Shown here: positions 12,701 to 21,500 of the stretch, in pieces
Layout: each line of letters starts with the position of its first letter
Position numbering within the stretch: position 1 is the stretch's first letter
Origin: Perognathus longimembris pacificus
Taxonomy: Eukaryota; Chordata; Mammalia; Rodentia; Heteromyidae
Length of the DNA stretch: 64,000 nt
Assembly: GCF_023159225.1 (NCBI RefSeq)
Contig: NC_063170.1
Location: forward strand, 25,942,301-26,006,300
Reading direction: 5' to 3'
The notes under the pieces: generated by a model
Told to the model about the DNA's origin: nothing
Database searches by the model: none
Seen by the model: the letters and a program-made list of their open reading frames with translations, nothing else
Program-made: the position numbers and the translations under genes

Positions 12701-14521
12701 AGGCACAGCGCGCAGGCCCAGAGTTCAATCCCCCCAGAGCAACCCCCCAAAAAAGAAAAAACATTGAGAAGAATATGAGGGTCCCACTGAAGTGGTGAGC
12801 TATAAACGCATACTAGTGTCAGGTTGTGCAGTTGAAGTTTGTACTGCACACTTTGATCTTCTTTGTATGTAAAGAAGTCAAGTGTCCACACACTGGTTGA
12901 GCTTTGAGTGTAGTTATCCAGTAGAAATGGAACAATTATTTTGGCTACTTATCCGAGTTGTGGCATTCTGATGAAGAAGTGTTGAGGTTATGGAAACATT
13001 GAGCCTTATGATTCCAGAAATAAAACTGCCCTTCCTAAGGTTTTCTTTCTCCCATGCAGCCCTGGCAGCCTGGTTTGGATGCCTGGAGGAGACCCAGGAA
13101 GATTCTTATGCAACAGATCTATAAGAATGCACATTTATGGACTGACTGGACTGAAACATTTGCCCGAGTCTCCAAAGCATAGGCATTGTTGTTAGTATTG
13201 AGGCAGTGACAAGTCTCTTAGTACTTTATGAGGTGTATGATGCAGATTGTATAAGCTATAGTGATATTACAGAGAAGTGCTTTTTTTTTCCAAAATTTAA
13301 GAATAGCATTTTAAAAGGGTATTCTTGGAAGGCATTTTTAGTAGTCATAATAGGTAGAATAACTTTGCCTAGAAATATAGCCATCTTATTAATTTTTACT
13401 CAACACTGTCATGACTTAGCAAGCTCAAGTAATTGCCTTTTTTTTCTTTTGAGGCAGATTACAGAAGTAGAACCAGCAGGGCGTTTGGACTCTAGCACCC
13501 AAGACAGACTCACAGCACTGAAAGCAGTAACAAACTTTGGTGCTCCCATTGAAGTGTTTGACTCTGAAGGTGAGGATCTTAGGACACAGTGTGCTGGGAG
13601 CTGCACATCCCAGGCATTCGAGCATTACTGCCCACCTCAGTGGCAGCCATCCACCACAGGAAAACCAGGGCCAAATCAACTTACGTGAATACTAGAATGT
13701 GGCTATGCTCCTGGTTTTGTTTGAGGGGGAGGAGGCTAGGCAGTCAGTAGCAAGAGCCTGAATTGGAGGATTCACACTTCCGCACAGGATGAAACAGGTG
13801 TGCCCATGTCTTCTTTGGTGTCTTCTTACCACAGAGGCTGAGGTGTTCCAGAGGAAGCTTGACGAGACCACCAGATTGCTCAGGGAGCTCCAGGATGCGC
13901 AGAATGAGCGGCTGAGTACCAGGCCCCCTCCCAACATGATCTGTCTCTTGGGTCCCTCCTACAGAGAGATGCACCTTGGTATATTATGCCTCCAGCTTTT
14001 GGGATGAGGGGGGGTGTTACATAGAGGGAAATTGCTGAGTAACAGCACTGTAAAGTGCTGCATTTTCTCTGTATTTATCCATTTGCTACTGTATTCAATT
14101 TTTTTTTTAAGCAGTCACTTTTTGATACCTAGAACTATTTTTTTTCTTTCCAGCTGAACAAGTGACGAATAACCTAAAAGAACTTGCACAGCAGGTGACT
14201 CCAGGTGACATTGTGAGCACATACGGAGTTCGAAAAGCGATGGGGATTTCCATTCCTTGCCCCGTCGTGGCACAAAACCTCGTAGATTTGACAGAAGGTG
14301 CGTGCTCTGTTTCCCTGGGACAGTGGGGGGCTCTTGTATGTAGAACTAGTATATTTCTTGTGTTTTCAACCAAGTTGCAGTGGTGACCTAATTGCTGCTC
14401 TTTAGCCTTGAGTGTGGCACGAGGGCTGTCGGCTAGAGGTGGCTTGCCTTTATCACCCTCTCAGGACTGTCTTCTTCCCTCAGAGCTTGAAGACCCTAAG
14501 AAGGCTGATGCCGCTGAGTGA
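618..14521 (+). CDS. BRD7: BRD7, bromodomain-containing protein 7 (C-terminal half, 10 exons)
   Basis: Ten spliced segments (618-741, 1490-1565, 5511-5618, 6242-6377, 8905-9016, 10881-10937, 13458-13569, 13835-13978, 14154-14297, 14484-14521) join in one open frame of 349 codons plus TGA, after one leading base that completes a codon begun upstream. The translation matches my knowledge of human BRD7 from about residue 303 to the end: LTRRLANSQCEFERRKPDG, APHYDSTFANISKDD, HSRTLQELE, RPPPNMICLLGPSYREMHL, TPGDIVSTYGVRKAMGI. The family protein is about 651 residues, so the bromodomain exons lie left of the window and only the DUF3512-type C-terminal half is seen. BRD7 is a nuclear subunit of the PBAF SWI/SNF chromatin remodeller and a p53/BRCA1 cofactor (family knowledge). 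All introns use GT/AG. The C-terminus ends six codons early compared with human. It lies tail-to-tail with ADCY7. Confidence 0.97.
1056..1307 (+). mobile_element. B1-ID composite SINE (diverged)
   Basis: A 7SL-like head (ggctcactcctgtag, ctcaggaggctgagatctga) is followed by an ID-like half (tggaagtggaggcatgtgg) and an A-rich tail. In a BRD7 intron. Confidence 0.85.
1490..1565 (+). CDS. BRD7: BRD7 exon
   Basis: Acceptor ttgcag, donor gtagga. It encodes CEFERRKPDGTTTLGLLHPV followed by DPIVG, and ends with the first base of the next Glu codon. Confidence 0.96.
2048..2246 (-). mobile_element. Dimeric ID SINE (IDL-Geo-like) with target duplication
   Basis: Antisense copy from gccagtcctggggcttgaac to ccatattcccagc. 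Flanked by cttactatcaattttt at 2032-2047 and 2247-2262, a 16-bp target site duplication. Confidence 0.92.
2415..2439. repeat. (AC)n microsatellite
   Basis: Twelve uninterrupted AC units in a BRD7 intron. Confidence 0.97.
2701..2938 (-). mobile_element. B1-ID composite SINE
   Basis: Antisense: T-run, cagggcttgaactcagggcc, then the reversed B1 head ending at tacccggct. Confidence 0.88.
2949..3190 (-). mobile_element. B1-ID composite SINE
   Basis: Second antisense copy directly next to the previous one, with its own T-run at 2949-2961 marking an independent insertion. Confidence 0.88.
3681..3912 (-). mobile_element. B1-ID composite SINE
   Basis: Antisense copy from tggtcatggggcttgatc to ggtgcctggct. 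Confidence 0.86.
4320..4533 (-). mobile_element. Dimeric ID SINE
   Basis: Antisense, ccagtcctggggcttgaac to cacatcccagccc. It carries an expanded T run in its middle A-rich linker (4384-4400). Confidence 0.88.
4713..4944 (-). mobile_element. B1-ID composite SINE
   Basis: Antisense copy, gtctgtcatggggcttgaac to ctgacagcccagct. Confidence 0.87.
4970..5167 (+). mobile_element. Dimeric ID SINE with perfect target duplication
   Basis: Full-length sense copy (ggctggggatatggcctaat to aggactggcaaa). Flanked by aaaagtgatttgag at 4956-4969 and 5168-5181, identical. Confidence 0.95.
5182..5408 (+). mobile_element. B1-ID composite SINE with (AC)n tail
   Basis: Head lacks the first ~20 bases. The tail has become an AC microsatellite. 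Confidence 0.85.
5511..5618 (+). CDS. BRD7: BRD7 exon
   Basis: Acceptor gtcttag, donor gtgagc. It encodes PGYCPVRLGMTTGRLQSGVN then TLQGFKEDKRNKVTP. The segment is nearly identical to human BRD7 as I know it. Confidence 0.96.
6242..6377 (+). CDS. BRD7: BRD7 exon
   Basis: Acceptor aacag, donor gtgagt. It encodes a tyrosine-rich stretch beginning VLYLNYGPYSSYAPHYDST and including YSTYGEDSGLPSDF, with frame continuity at both borders. Confidence 0.96.
7900..8220 (+). mobile_element. B1-ID composite SINE, split by an ID monomer
   Basis: Composite copy with an internal deletion of its head. Its 3' half is interrupted at 8050-8160 by a younger ID monomer. Confidence 0.8.
8050..8160 (+). mobile_element. 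ID monomer nested in composite SINE
   Basis: Sense ID (ggctaggaatgtggcttagt to accacataaac plus A-rich tail). Flanked by aagctaaagg at 8036-8045 and 8161-8170, a target duplication showing it entered the older SINE. Confidence 0.82.
8905..9016 (+). CDS. BRD7: BRD7 exon
   Basis: Acceptor tttcag, donor gtaaga. It encodes IQEFLATCQDYPYVMADSLL and then DVLTKGGHSRTLQELET. Human has His where this has Gln in the first motif. Confidence 0.96.
9265..9464 (+). mobile_element. Dimeric ID SINE with perfect target duplication
   Basis: Full-length sense copy. Flanks aaaaatgagggcca at 9251-9264 and 9465-9478, identical. Confidence 0.95.
10109..10309 (+). mobile_element. Dimeric ID SINE with target duplication
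   Basis: Full-length sense copy. 18-bp flanks at 10091-10108 and 10310-10327 differ at two positions (aagaaaatag then caattgtt versus gtattgtt). Confidence 0.93.
10640..10800 (-). mobile_element. L1 3'UTR fragment (antisense)
   Basis: The stretch ggttgtacaaggaggggttt, catacatgtatacaatgc and then pyrimidine-rich sequence resembles L1 3' ends reversed. Old and short. Confidence 0.5.
10881..10937 (+). CDS. BRD7: BRD7 exon (57 nt)
   Basis: Acceptor ctgtag, donor gtgatt. It encodes SSPEDEGQSSTFDTAKEME, 19 whole codons. The serine-rich middle is the most diverged part of the visible protein. Confidence 0.94.
10945..11024 (-). mobile_element. ID monomer fragment
   Basis: Antisense ID-like block (cagtactggggattaagtc, gccacttgagccacattcc) directly behind a BRD7 splice donor. 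Confidence 0.65.
11958..12031 (-). mobile_element. ID monomer fragment
   Basis: Antisense ID-like block (gtactggagtctagaattc, gctaggcaagtgctctgcc). Confidence 0.6.
12050..12262 (-). mobile_element. Dimeric ID SINE
   Basis: Antisense full-length copy after a long T run. Flanks gtcgtttgtag and gtagtttgtag are a probable target duplication with one mismatch. Confidence 0.9.
12509..12760 (+). mobile_element. B1-ID composite SINE
   Basis: Sense copy from accagtggttcacacctata to a short A-rich tail. Confidence 0.87.
13458..13569 (+). CDS. BRD7: BRD7 exon
   Basis: Acceptor gaggcag, donor gtgagg. It encodes ITEVEPAGRLDSSTQDRLTA then LKAVTNFGAPIEVFDSE. The triplet before the acceptor is not NAG, so the one-residue splice variant known in human BRD7 cannot form here. 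Confidence 0.95.
13835..13978 (+). CDS. BRD7: BRD7 exon (coiled-coil)
   Basis: Acceptor accacag, donor gtatat. It encodes a heptad-like helix (FQRKLDETTRLLRELQDAQN) followed by the invariant RPPPNMICLLGPSYREMHL. Confidence 0.97.
14154..14297 (+). CDS. BRD7: BRD7 exon
   Basis: Acceptor ttccag, donor gtgcgt. It encodes EQVTNNLKELAQQVTPGDIV then STYGVRKAMGISIP, then a less conserved CPVVAQNLVDLTE. Confidence 0.97.
14484..14521 (+). CDS. BRD7: BRD7 terminal coding exon, shortened C-terminus
   Basis: Acceptor ccctcag. It encodes ELEDPKKADAAE and then TGA at 14519-14521. Human continues with Cys and GPGGS. Here the Cys codon is TGA, and the codons for GPGGS still follow it in frame, so one base change moved the stop six codons upstream. 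Confidence 0.93.
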
Positions 14522-14725
14522 GGACCTGGTGGGAGCTCAAGCTTGCTGGTATTTGATTATATATTATGTACATATTTTCTTCATTCCAAACTTGGAAATG
14601 CCTTTCAGAAGATATTAACTATTCATAAATTGTGTTTTTAATTAAACTTGGAACAGTTAATTTTATATGTTCCAGAGATTGGACTTGTATTAGGTAATAA
14701 AGCTGAACCTGGGACTCCGAAGAGT
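14522..14725 (+). other. BRD7: BRD7 3'UTR
   Basis: Short AT-rich 3'UTR running from the TGA to shortly after the AATAAA at 14696. No SINE interrupts it. The end point is inferred from the signal position and has not been shown by a transcript. Confidence 0.7.
14696..14701 (+). promoter_or_regulatory. BRD7: Poly(A) signal AATAAA of BRD7
   Basis: Canonical AATAAA 175 bases after the stop codon, with a TG-containing stretch (tgtgcatgtcc) about 30 bases downstream, as expected for a cleavage site near 14715-14725. An ATTAAA at 14641-14646 is a weaker alternative. Confidence 0.75.
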
Positions 14726-15469
14726 ACTGTGCATGTCCACCAAGTGCCCCTTGACCTTCCCTGGCTCAGAGTGTAACTACATCTTAATGGACCAAGTCCT
14801 CAAGATAAATTGGAATCCCTTCCTTTTGACCCTCCCCATTAAAGAAATTATTCCCTGGTAATTCTATGACTTACCAGACCTTATCTTAATAATTCAGAAA
14901 TGAGCCCTTTGTGAGCAAGGCATCTAGCTTTGGCTGTTGTCATTCCTGGGTGGGTCTTTATCAGAGTAGTCGTAATGCTACTTCTGTTTTACACACAAGA
15001 CAGCCCTGTCCAAGAGCTGGGGCATGGCTCAAGTGGTAGGGCAACTGTCTAGCAAATGCAAGGCCCTAAAAAATAAAAGAGCCGCCCATCCAGTGGGATC
15101 TTCCATTCTTATACCATGAAAACAAACACACTTAGAATAATTTTAGGATCTGCTAGTATTGCTCTACTGATGGGAAAAGGCACCTCCAGGAACCTCCCCA
15201 GCCCACCTACCAGGAAACTAGAGGCTAGGAGATTCTCAGCACTGTAACGTGCCTGGTATTTTTGTTTTTCCATTTTCGCAGTTATTTGGAACAATAGCAA
15301 AAGGATGAGCCAAAATCATCCTCCAGTAGACCAGGTTTTCTGTTTACTATTTTTCAAAGATCACCTCAAGCCATGCATCTGAGTATTTCCTCTTATCTGA
15401 AATATGGATGGCTGCTTAGCAGTCATTCAGTTGAGATAAAGATTACCTGTTAAAAAGTTAAAGAGTAGG

Positions 15470-15775
15470 TATATTGGTGTAAGACTGTAAAGCTCAGGAG
15501 GAACTGAAGTTCATACCAGCCTGAGCAAAAAATTAGCAAGACCCCTCCCCCATCCTCTCAGTCAACAGCCAGGTAGTTGAGTGATGTACCTGTCATCTCA
15601 CCTAGATGGGAAACTATAGGGAGGAAGAGGCTGCCCCCAGACAGGAATGTGAGGCCCTACCTGAAAAATAGCTAAAGCAATAAAGGCTGAGGGCATGGCT
15701 CAGTGGTAGAGAACCTGCCTAGCAAGCACAAATCCAAGAATCCAAATTCCAGTACCAACAAAAGCAGTAATAAAA
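15470..15775 (+). mobile_element. Old B1/ID-derived composite
   Basis: Weak B1 head, then an ID module (ggcatggctcagtggtagag, ctgcctagcaagcacaa) with A-rich tail. More diverged than neighbours. Confidence 0.6.
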
Positions 15776-15787
15776 AATAAAAATACA

Positions 15788-15993
15788 GGGCTGGGAATGG
15801 GGCTTAGTAGTAGAGTGCTTACCTAGCATGCATGAAGCCCTAGGGTTGATTCCTCAGCACCACATACACCGAAAAAGCCAGAAGGGGTGCTGTGACTCAA
15901 GAGGTAGAGTGCTAGCCTTGAGTAAAAAGAAGCCAGGGACAGTTCACAGTCCCTGAGTCCCAAGCCCCAGTACTAGCCAAAAAGAAAAAAAGA
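15788..15993 (+). mobile_element. Dimeric ID SINE
   Basis: Sense copy, ggctgggaatggggcttag to agtactagccaaaa. Confidence 0.9.
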
Positions 15994-17480
15994 AATTGGT
16001 ATGGATATATAGCCTAATGCATTGAACAAATTATGTTTACTACTCATATGAAGCCCTTCTATAAAAAGCCCAAACAGGAAGCTATTCTGTATTTTTTCTT
16101 GGCTTAAAAAACCTTGAATTAATTTTAAAACTTACATAGGATATTCTTTTTAAAACTTAGTTGAAATATGCAATTTATCAAGTCTTTCTAGAGTCCGGTT
16201 TTCAGTCTGAAATATAATTTGGTAAGTTCCTTAAGACCAACAAGATGTTTATATTTTGAAGACCTCAGGACATTCAGGTTTCCATATTGCTAATTTAATG
16301 CATAAGAAGCAGCTAAATAAACACTGGTACTTTATAAATGAAACATTTAAAACAAATGGTAAACATCTATAAATACTCAACATACAGAATAGTTGTTTGC
16401 ATGTACCAGCTTGAAGTATACCATGGGTGAGGCTCATCTTTCCTGTTGGGAAGATTCCATAGGAAGCAGGAAGTTTCCTTAGGAAGCAATAAGAAGACTT
16501 GTGTATTAATATCCCGTAGTTAGTGAGCTGCCTTAGTAGAAATTTTAAGCGTCTTGACCCATAGAGAAGGGTGTTGTTAGAAATATACTTGTTGCTATCA
16601 TGAAAACAAAAGATTGACTACAAGTGAGTCCAAGCCCTGAACATTAAAAAAACTTAAGCAATCATCTTAGCACAGTACTTTAATTGCAGCTAACAATACA
16701 AGAATGGTAACTCCTGGCTAGGCTTTCTGTTACTGAAATAAAATGTGACGAACAGCGGGAGGGTGGCAGGTGTTGACTCAGTGAGGCCGGGCCTTGCCTC
16801 CTCTGGAACTTTCTGCCTCACCAGTGGAGTTGAACACAGATTTCACTACAGGGTTTGCCTGAAACCAGTCCTTGTGTGACAGATCGGCTTAAACAAGGCC
16901 TCAGCCCTGCTCCAGCATGTCAGCCATAAGATTCCTTTATACAGCAGGTTCTTCTGCTGTGGGGACTGGTTCCAGGTACGTACAAGGGCATCAGAGCAGC
17001 CTCCGCCCCATGACAGACACCCTGGTGAAGGTCACAACTCATCACACACCTGGCAGGTCAGGTGTCCTGGCTGTAATCCTATGTGCAGGATTTTCTAGGT
17101 AACTCCAGGTCTGTGAATGGCTTCTAAGAATCATGCCATGTTGAGAAGCTCGGTGGCTGGTCATGAAGTGAAGACCACTCAGTATAAAAGAATGAGCTCC
17201 GTCATTTCTTACCTTGAAACAGGCTGCCTTTTTTCACTTGTGGAGCTGGAGTGTAGTATGCAGTCTTGCAAAGCTGGCTTTTTTCCTTGACTCGTTGGGA
17301 CAAGAAAGGGCTCAGCATTTAGGAGAGGCTGGCTGGGCAGTGCTGGATTTGAACTCAAGGCCTCTCACTTGAGTCGCACACCTGGCTGAGCCTCCTGATG
17401 TTGAAGTTTCCCAGATTGAGCTGTGAAGACTCAAATCAAGAGAGCACAGCCTGTCCAAGTTCTCCCACAACAAACACAAA

Positions 17481-17605
17481 AAAGACAGGCATGGTGGTGC
17501 ACACCTGTAATCCCAGCATTCAGAGTGGGCGGAAGAGGACTGTCAGTTCCAAGCTAGCCAGGGGGCTACACAGTAAAAAACCTTGTCTGAAAAAGAAAAG
17601 GTCAG
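17481..17605 (+). mobile_element. B1 (7SL-derived) monomer
   Basis: Typical B1 head ggcatggtggtgcacacctg and taatcccagcattcag with no ID half. Lies in the likely ADCY7 3' flank. Confidence 0.85.
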
Positions 17606-17640
17606 GCACTGGCTACCAAATGTGAATAAATATGCAGCAT

Positions 17641-17842
17641 ATAGCCAGGTTGCTGGTGGCTCACACCTGCAATCCTAGCTGCTCAGATGTTCAAGGATCT
17701 GAGGATCCAGGTTCAAAGCCAACTCACATGGAAAAAATCCCCAAGATTCTGATTTCCAATTAACCAGCAAAAAGCCAGAAGTGGAAGTGGGCTCAAGTAT
17801 GAGCATGAGGTCCCAGAACTGCCCCCCCCCCCAAAAAAAAGA
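17641..17842 (+). mobile_element. B1-ID composite SINE, truncated
   Basis: Sense head (gctggtggctcacacctgc) and ID half, ending in a run of C then A. Confidence 0.82.
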
Positions 17843-18365
17843 CATAATTGATAGTTGAAAACCATGCACGCTGAGAGAGAGCACGCTCAAAAATTGGTAG
17901 TCAGGAAAGAGTATTCCTATTTCAAGCCTTTCAGCTTACTGAACGTAGTCCCAGAAGACTTCTATCAAAGTTGCCTGACTCCAGGTCCAGGCTTGATCCT
18001 CCTTGCTGTGGGCCACATTCCTCAGGACTCATCCCCCATAAACACCCAGGATACTGGACATAGCCCTATTACATGTGGTCAGTGGTTAAAGAAATAATAC
18101 ACTGGTGACATTTGCCAGAATGCTTGTCCTTCTGGGAAGAACAAACTCCAACCCAGACTGCACAGCCCAGCCTAGTCTTCTGCTGACCTGCACAGGATGT
18201 CAGCTGATGGGGAAACACATAGGGTGATGGCGGAGGTTAAAGTGTCGTCCAAGCAACCCTGCTAACGAGCTGGCAGTGAGCCACAGCAAAGCCCTAGAAG
18301 GCTGTTTCCATGACCACGGGGTTGGGTCTTGGTTTGCAGTGAAGGAGACTGACCACTCAGAGTCC

Positions 18366-18512
18366 TCAGTTCAGCCCCAGGCCTTGAAACTTGGCAGTGT
18401 CCGTACACACAAAGTAAGTTCGCAGCTCGCCTTTGCCCTTGACGTTGATGAGCCCCCGGCATTCACAGGAGTAACCTAGTCTCTGGAGGATGGTGCATGT
18501 CTCTTCAGTAAC
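18366..18512 (-). CDS. ADCY7: ADCY7 coding exon 25 (C-terminus)
   Basis: Acceptor gcccag. Encodes [20 protein letters not shown] through [12 protein letters not shown], stop TGA at 18368-18366. The final residues match the human end exactly as I know it. Confidence 0.98.
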   Translation of the reverse strand, partial: VTEETCTILQRLGYSCECRGLINVKGKGELRTYFVCTDTAKFQGLGLN

Positions 18513-21500
18513 CTGGGCACAAGAAGCCTGCTTGAGTAAGGACAGGTCAGGCAACAGTTCCTCGTACCTGCCTTCTCTCTGCCACAGCCATGCTGTGGCA
18601 AGGCCACCCTTGTAGGAGGGTCTTTCCCCCTGGGTCATGTTCCCTCCCCGTGGGTTGCTACCTGGATTCTGCCCAGTTCTCCAGTGCTCTCCATGCGGCT
18701 GGCAACGTTGACTGCGTTTCCCCAGATGTCATACTGAGGTTTTCGGGCCCCAATTACTCCAGCAATCACAGGCCCATGGTTTATGCCTGAGGATAATGTT
18801 TGCAGTTGGCCAACTACAGAAACAAAGCTCAGGCGTCTGCACTGGAAGAGCCCATGGTCCAGCCCCAACCACAAAAAGGTACCCGTGCAGTATGGCCTGT
18901 GGTATGAGAAAGGCCTGCCCTGCCTGGCACTGGCCCAGGCTCCATGAAGCAGGAAACCTGGTTTTGTCAGGAACACTTAGGGCATGTGCCAGTCCCCCCA
19001 ACATGCTAACAAAGTACCCACTCAGCTAGCTGGCTAGTTTGAAGGTCCCCCGTTGACAACCATGATTTAGGTTCTGCATTTTCTGCAGTTCTGTATTATC
19101 AGAGGCAGCCACATAAGCAGAATGCAAAGGTCAGAATAACGATTCAGCTTCCAGGCTTGTGGGATCGGGGCTGCTGACACTTCAAAGCAGGTATGGTATA
19201 CCAGACAGGCCTGAAGCCCCTGACGCAGGGGCTGCCCTGCTTCCCCACCCCGGCTCACCGACACGCAGGCGAAAGGAGTTGAAGGAGTGCCTGTTGATCC
19301 CGTCCAGCTTGCTCATCAGCGCGATGCTGAAGTCCACCATGACGCCAATGTGTGTGTGCTGCCGCTCCAGGTCCTGCAGCACAACCATACCCCACCACAG
19401 GCCCTTGACACACTTATCTCCCCGTGCCCTACAGGGCCTCACCACCATGGAGAATCTCCCCGCTTTGCCCCCCTCAAAGGACAGCAGAGTACTTCGGTAA
19501 TGGAGTACCTGGTTCTCATTCCCCGAAGGGGCACTGAGTCCCGCAGCTGCCATGTAGGTGCTGCCAATGGTTTTGATCTTCTCCACGCCACTGAACTTGG
19601 GCTTCAGCAGCAGCTGTGGGGAACCAAGAAAGCCAGCCAGTGCAGCCTTGCCACATGCGTGTGCGCGCACACACACCCTCCCTCACCCTTCTCTGAAAGG
19701 ACAAACATACTGATCCACCCACAAGGGGGCAGTTGTCACAGAGTTGTGCCCGACCTGCTTTCTTAAGGAACGCAATAAGGAAGCTTAAGCAATAAGCGTC
19801 TAGCCCTGTCAGACTTACAAGGACCTAGCTATAGGCTTAGAGCTGCCCAGCAGAGGCTGAAGTAAAGGTGAGCTCACTCAGTGCACACAAATGCATTCCT
19901 TGATAGGGACTGCCTTTAGCTAGTGTGCTATGGGCCAGCCCAGGCCCTCTCCAGTGCCCAGTGTGTGCAGGAGCCACCCCCGCCTCCGCCTGCACCTCAT
20001 CGAAGTCAGCGATGATCTCGTTCAGCAGGCGCAGGCACTCCAGTCCCTCTTTGTTGACGTCACACTCCGTGTAGAACACTTTGAAGTCTGGCACGGACGC
20101 GAACATGACACAGACACAGTCATAGGACTGATGGTACCAGTCCTGTGGCAGGGCAGGGAAGAAATGGCACTGTAAGGCCACCGAGCCTCAAAGTGACATC
20201 TGCTGCCGAGCAGTGCAGGGGGGCAGGGAGAGCCCTCAGCCCAGCTGTCAGAACATCTGAACGCAGTGGGGGGGAGAGAAGGGCTGAGTGGTGGCTGAGG
20301 CACCAGCTGGGCCTGAAACCCTGGGGCTGGAGGGTGCAGGAGGAGGAAACTGGGTTCTACACTGAGCAAGCAGACCGGTGGTGGGAATCCCAATGTCTCG
20401 TTGAAATTTCCAGAGTTGGCCCTCATGACAGTCCCAGAGGAGAAAGTCAAGGCCACACAACCCAGACTCTCCAGCACCACATACTGCCTCCAAGCATGCT
20501 GGTAAGGATCCTGAGACCTGAGCCACTGCCAGCCGATGGGGTCAGAGATCCCACACCCACTTCACTCTTCCTGCATACCTCATTCAACTTGTCTCCAATG
20601 AAGTGGGCTGCCACATGGGCCGGCAGGACATTCTCCAGGAGAAGGCGGTTCACATTTTCCATGGTCTCAAACTCCTCGTGCTCCTTCTTGAACTTCTTCT
20701 TCCACAAACAATCCAGGCGGCAGTAATAGTCGATCTGCAAACTAGGGAAGGTCAGTACCTGGTGGCAGGCCTCACCTGAGGGGCTGGTAGGCTCTGCTGT
20801 GGCAGGGAGCCCAAGCTAGCCCAGTATTTCTGCTGCCTGGGGACGGGCGGGGGGACCAGGACAGGGAGCCCTGCCCTGCCTGAGGACCTCAGCCTTAGCA
20901 ACAAGACTAATTTCTTGGCATTTGAGGCCCTCTGTGCCCCACCCTCCCTACCAGGACCCAGGAAGCTAAAGAGCCTGCGCACACCTGTCTGGATAGCATG
21001 ACCAGAGTGCTGTAGAACAGAACCAGGTAGAAGTTGATCATGGTCTTCAGGTCCCTGGGTGACCAGTCCAGGGCGCTGCTGGATGGGAGGCAGGAGTCAG
21101 CAGTGTTCCAAGAACTGGGGTGCAGACAGTGTGCATGGTGTGGGCAGGAGACAAGAATATTCATCTGCACAGGGAAGAGAGAGCCTGGGGACTGGACAGG
21201 GGCTTGCTGAGGAGAGATCTAAGTTCCCCAGGAAGCGGCAGACAGGCTGGGTGGGGGGTTGTAAGGGGACTATGGGCTCCTGGCAGGAAGCCAGACAGAC
21301 TGGTGAACTGACAGCAGATGGCCAGGCTTTTCTCCGTGGATTCCTAAGATTTCATCCTTGACTCAAGGGAGCCATTCCCACTCCCTGATCAAGGGCTTCT
21401 AGAACTCCCACACCCCAGCCTGGCCCAGGCTGTTGTGCTGGCCAGATAGCAATCCCGAGGTATCTCAGAGGGCTCGGCTGGCTCAGGTCCCTGTCACTGA

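Larger units (their letters stand above)
14726..18365. other. Convergent intergenic interval incl. ADCY7 3'UTR
   Basis: No coding exon is seen. The ADCY7 3'UTR must occupy the right part, read leftward from 18365. Its end is not obvious: I see no TTTATT (AATAAA on the - strand) in the interval, only ATTAAA variants (TTTAAT at 16678-16683 and near 16294). SINEs lie at 15470-15993 and 17481-17842. The stretch 16000-17480 is otherwise unique-looking. Confidence 0.6.

Noticed and set aside
14519..14521. BRD7 TGA as a selenocysteine codon
   Set aside because: The ancestral residue is Cys, which is suggestive, but BRD7 is no selenoprotein and I see no SECIS-like element in the short 3'UTR. A simple nonsense change is more likely.
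20145..20726. 193-codon open frame on + opposite ADCY7
   Set aside because: Runs antisense across two ADCY7 exons and the intron between them. A shadow of coding GC content.
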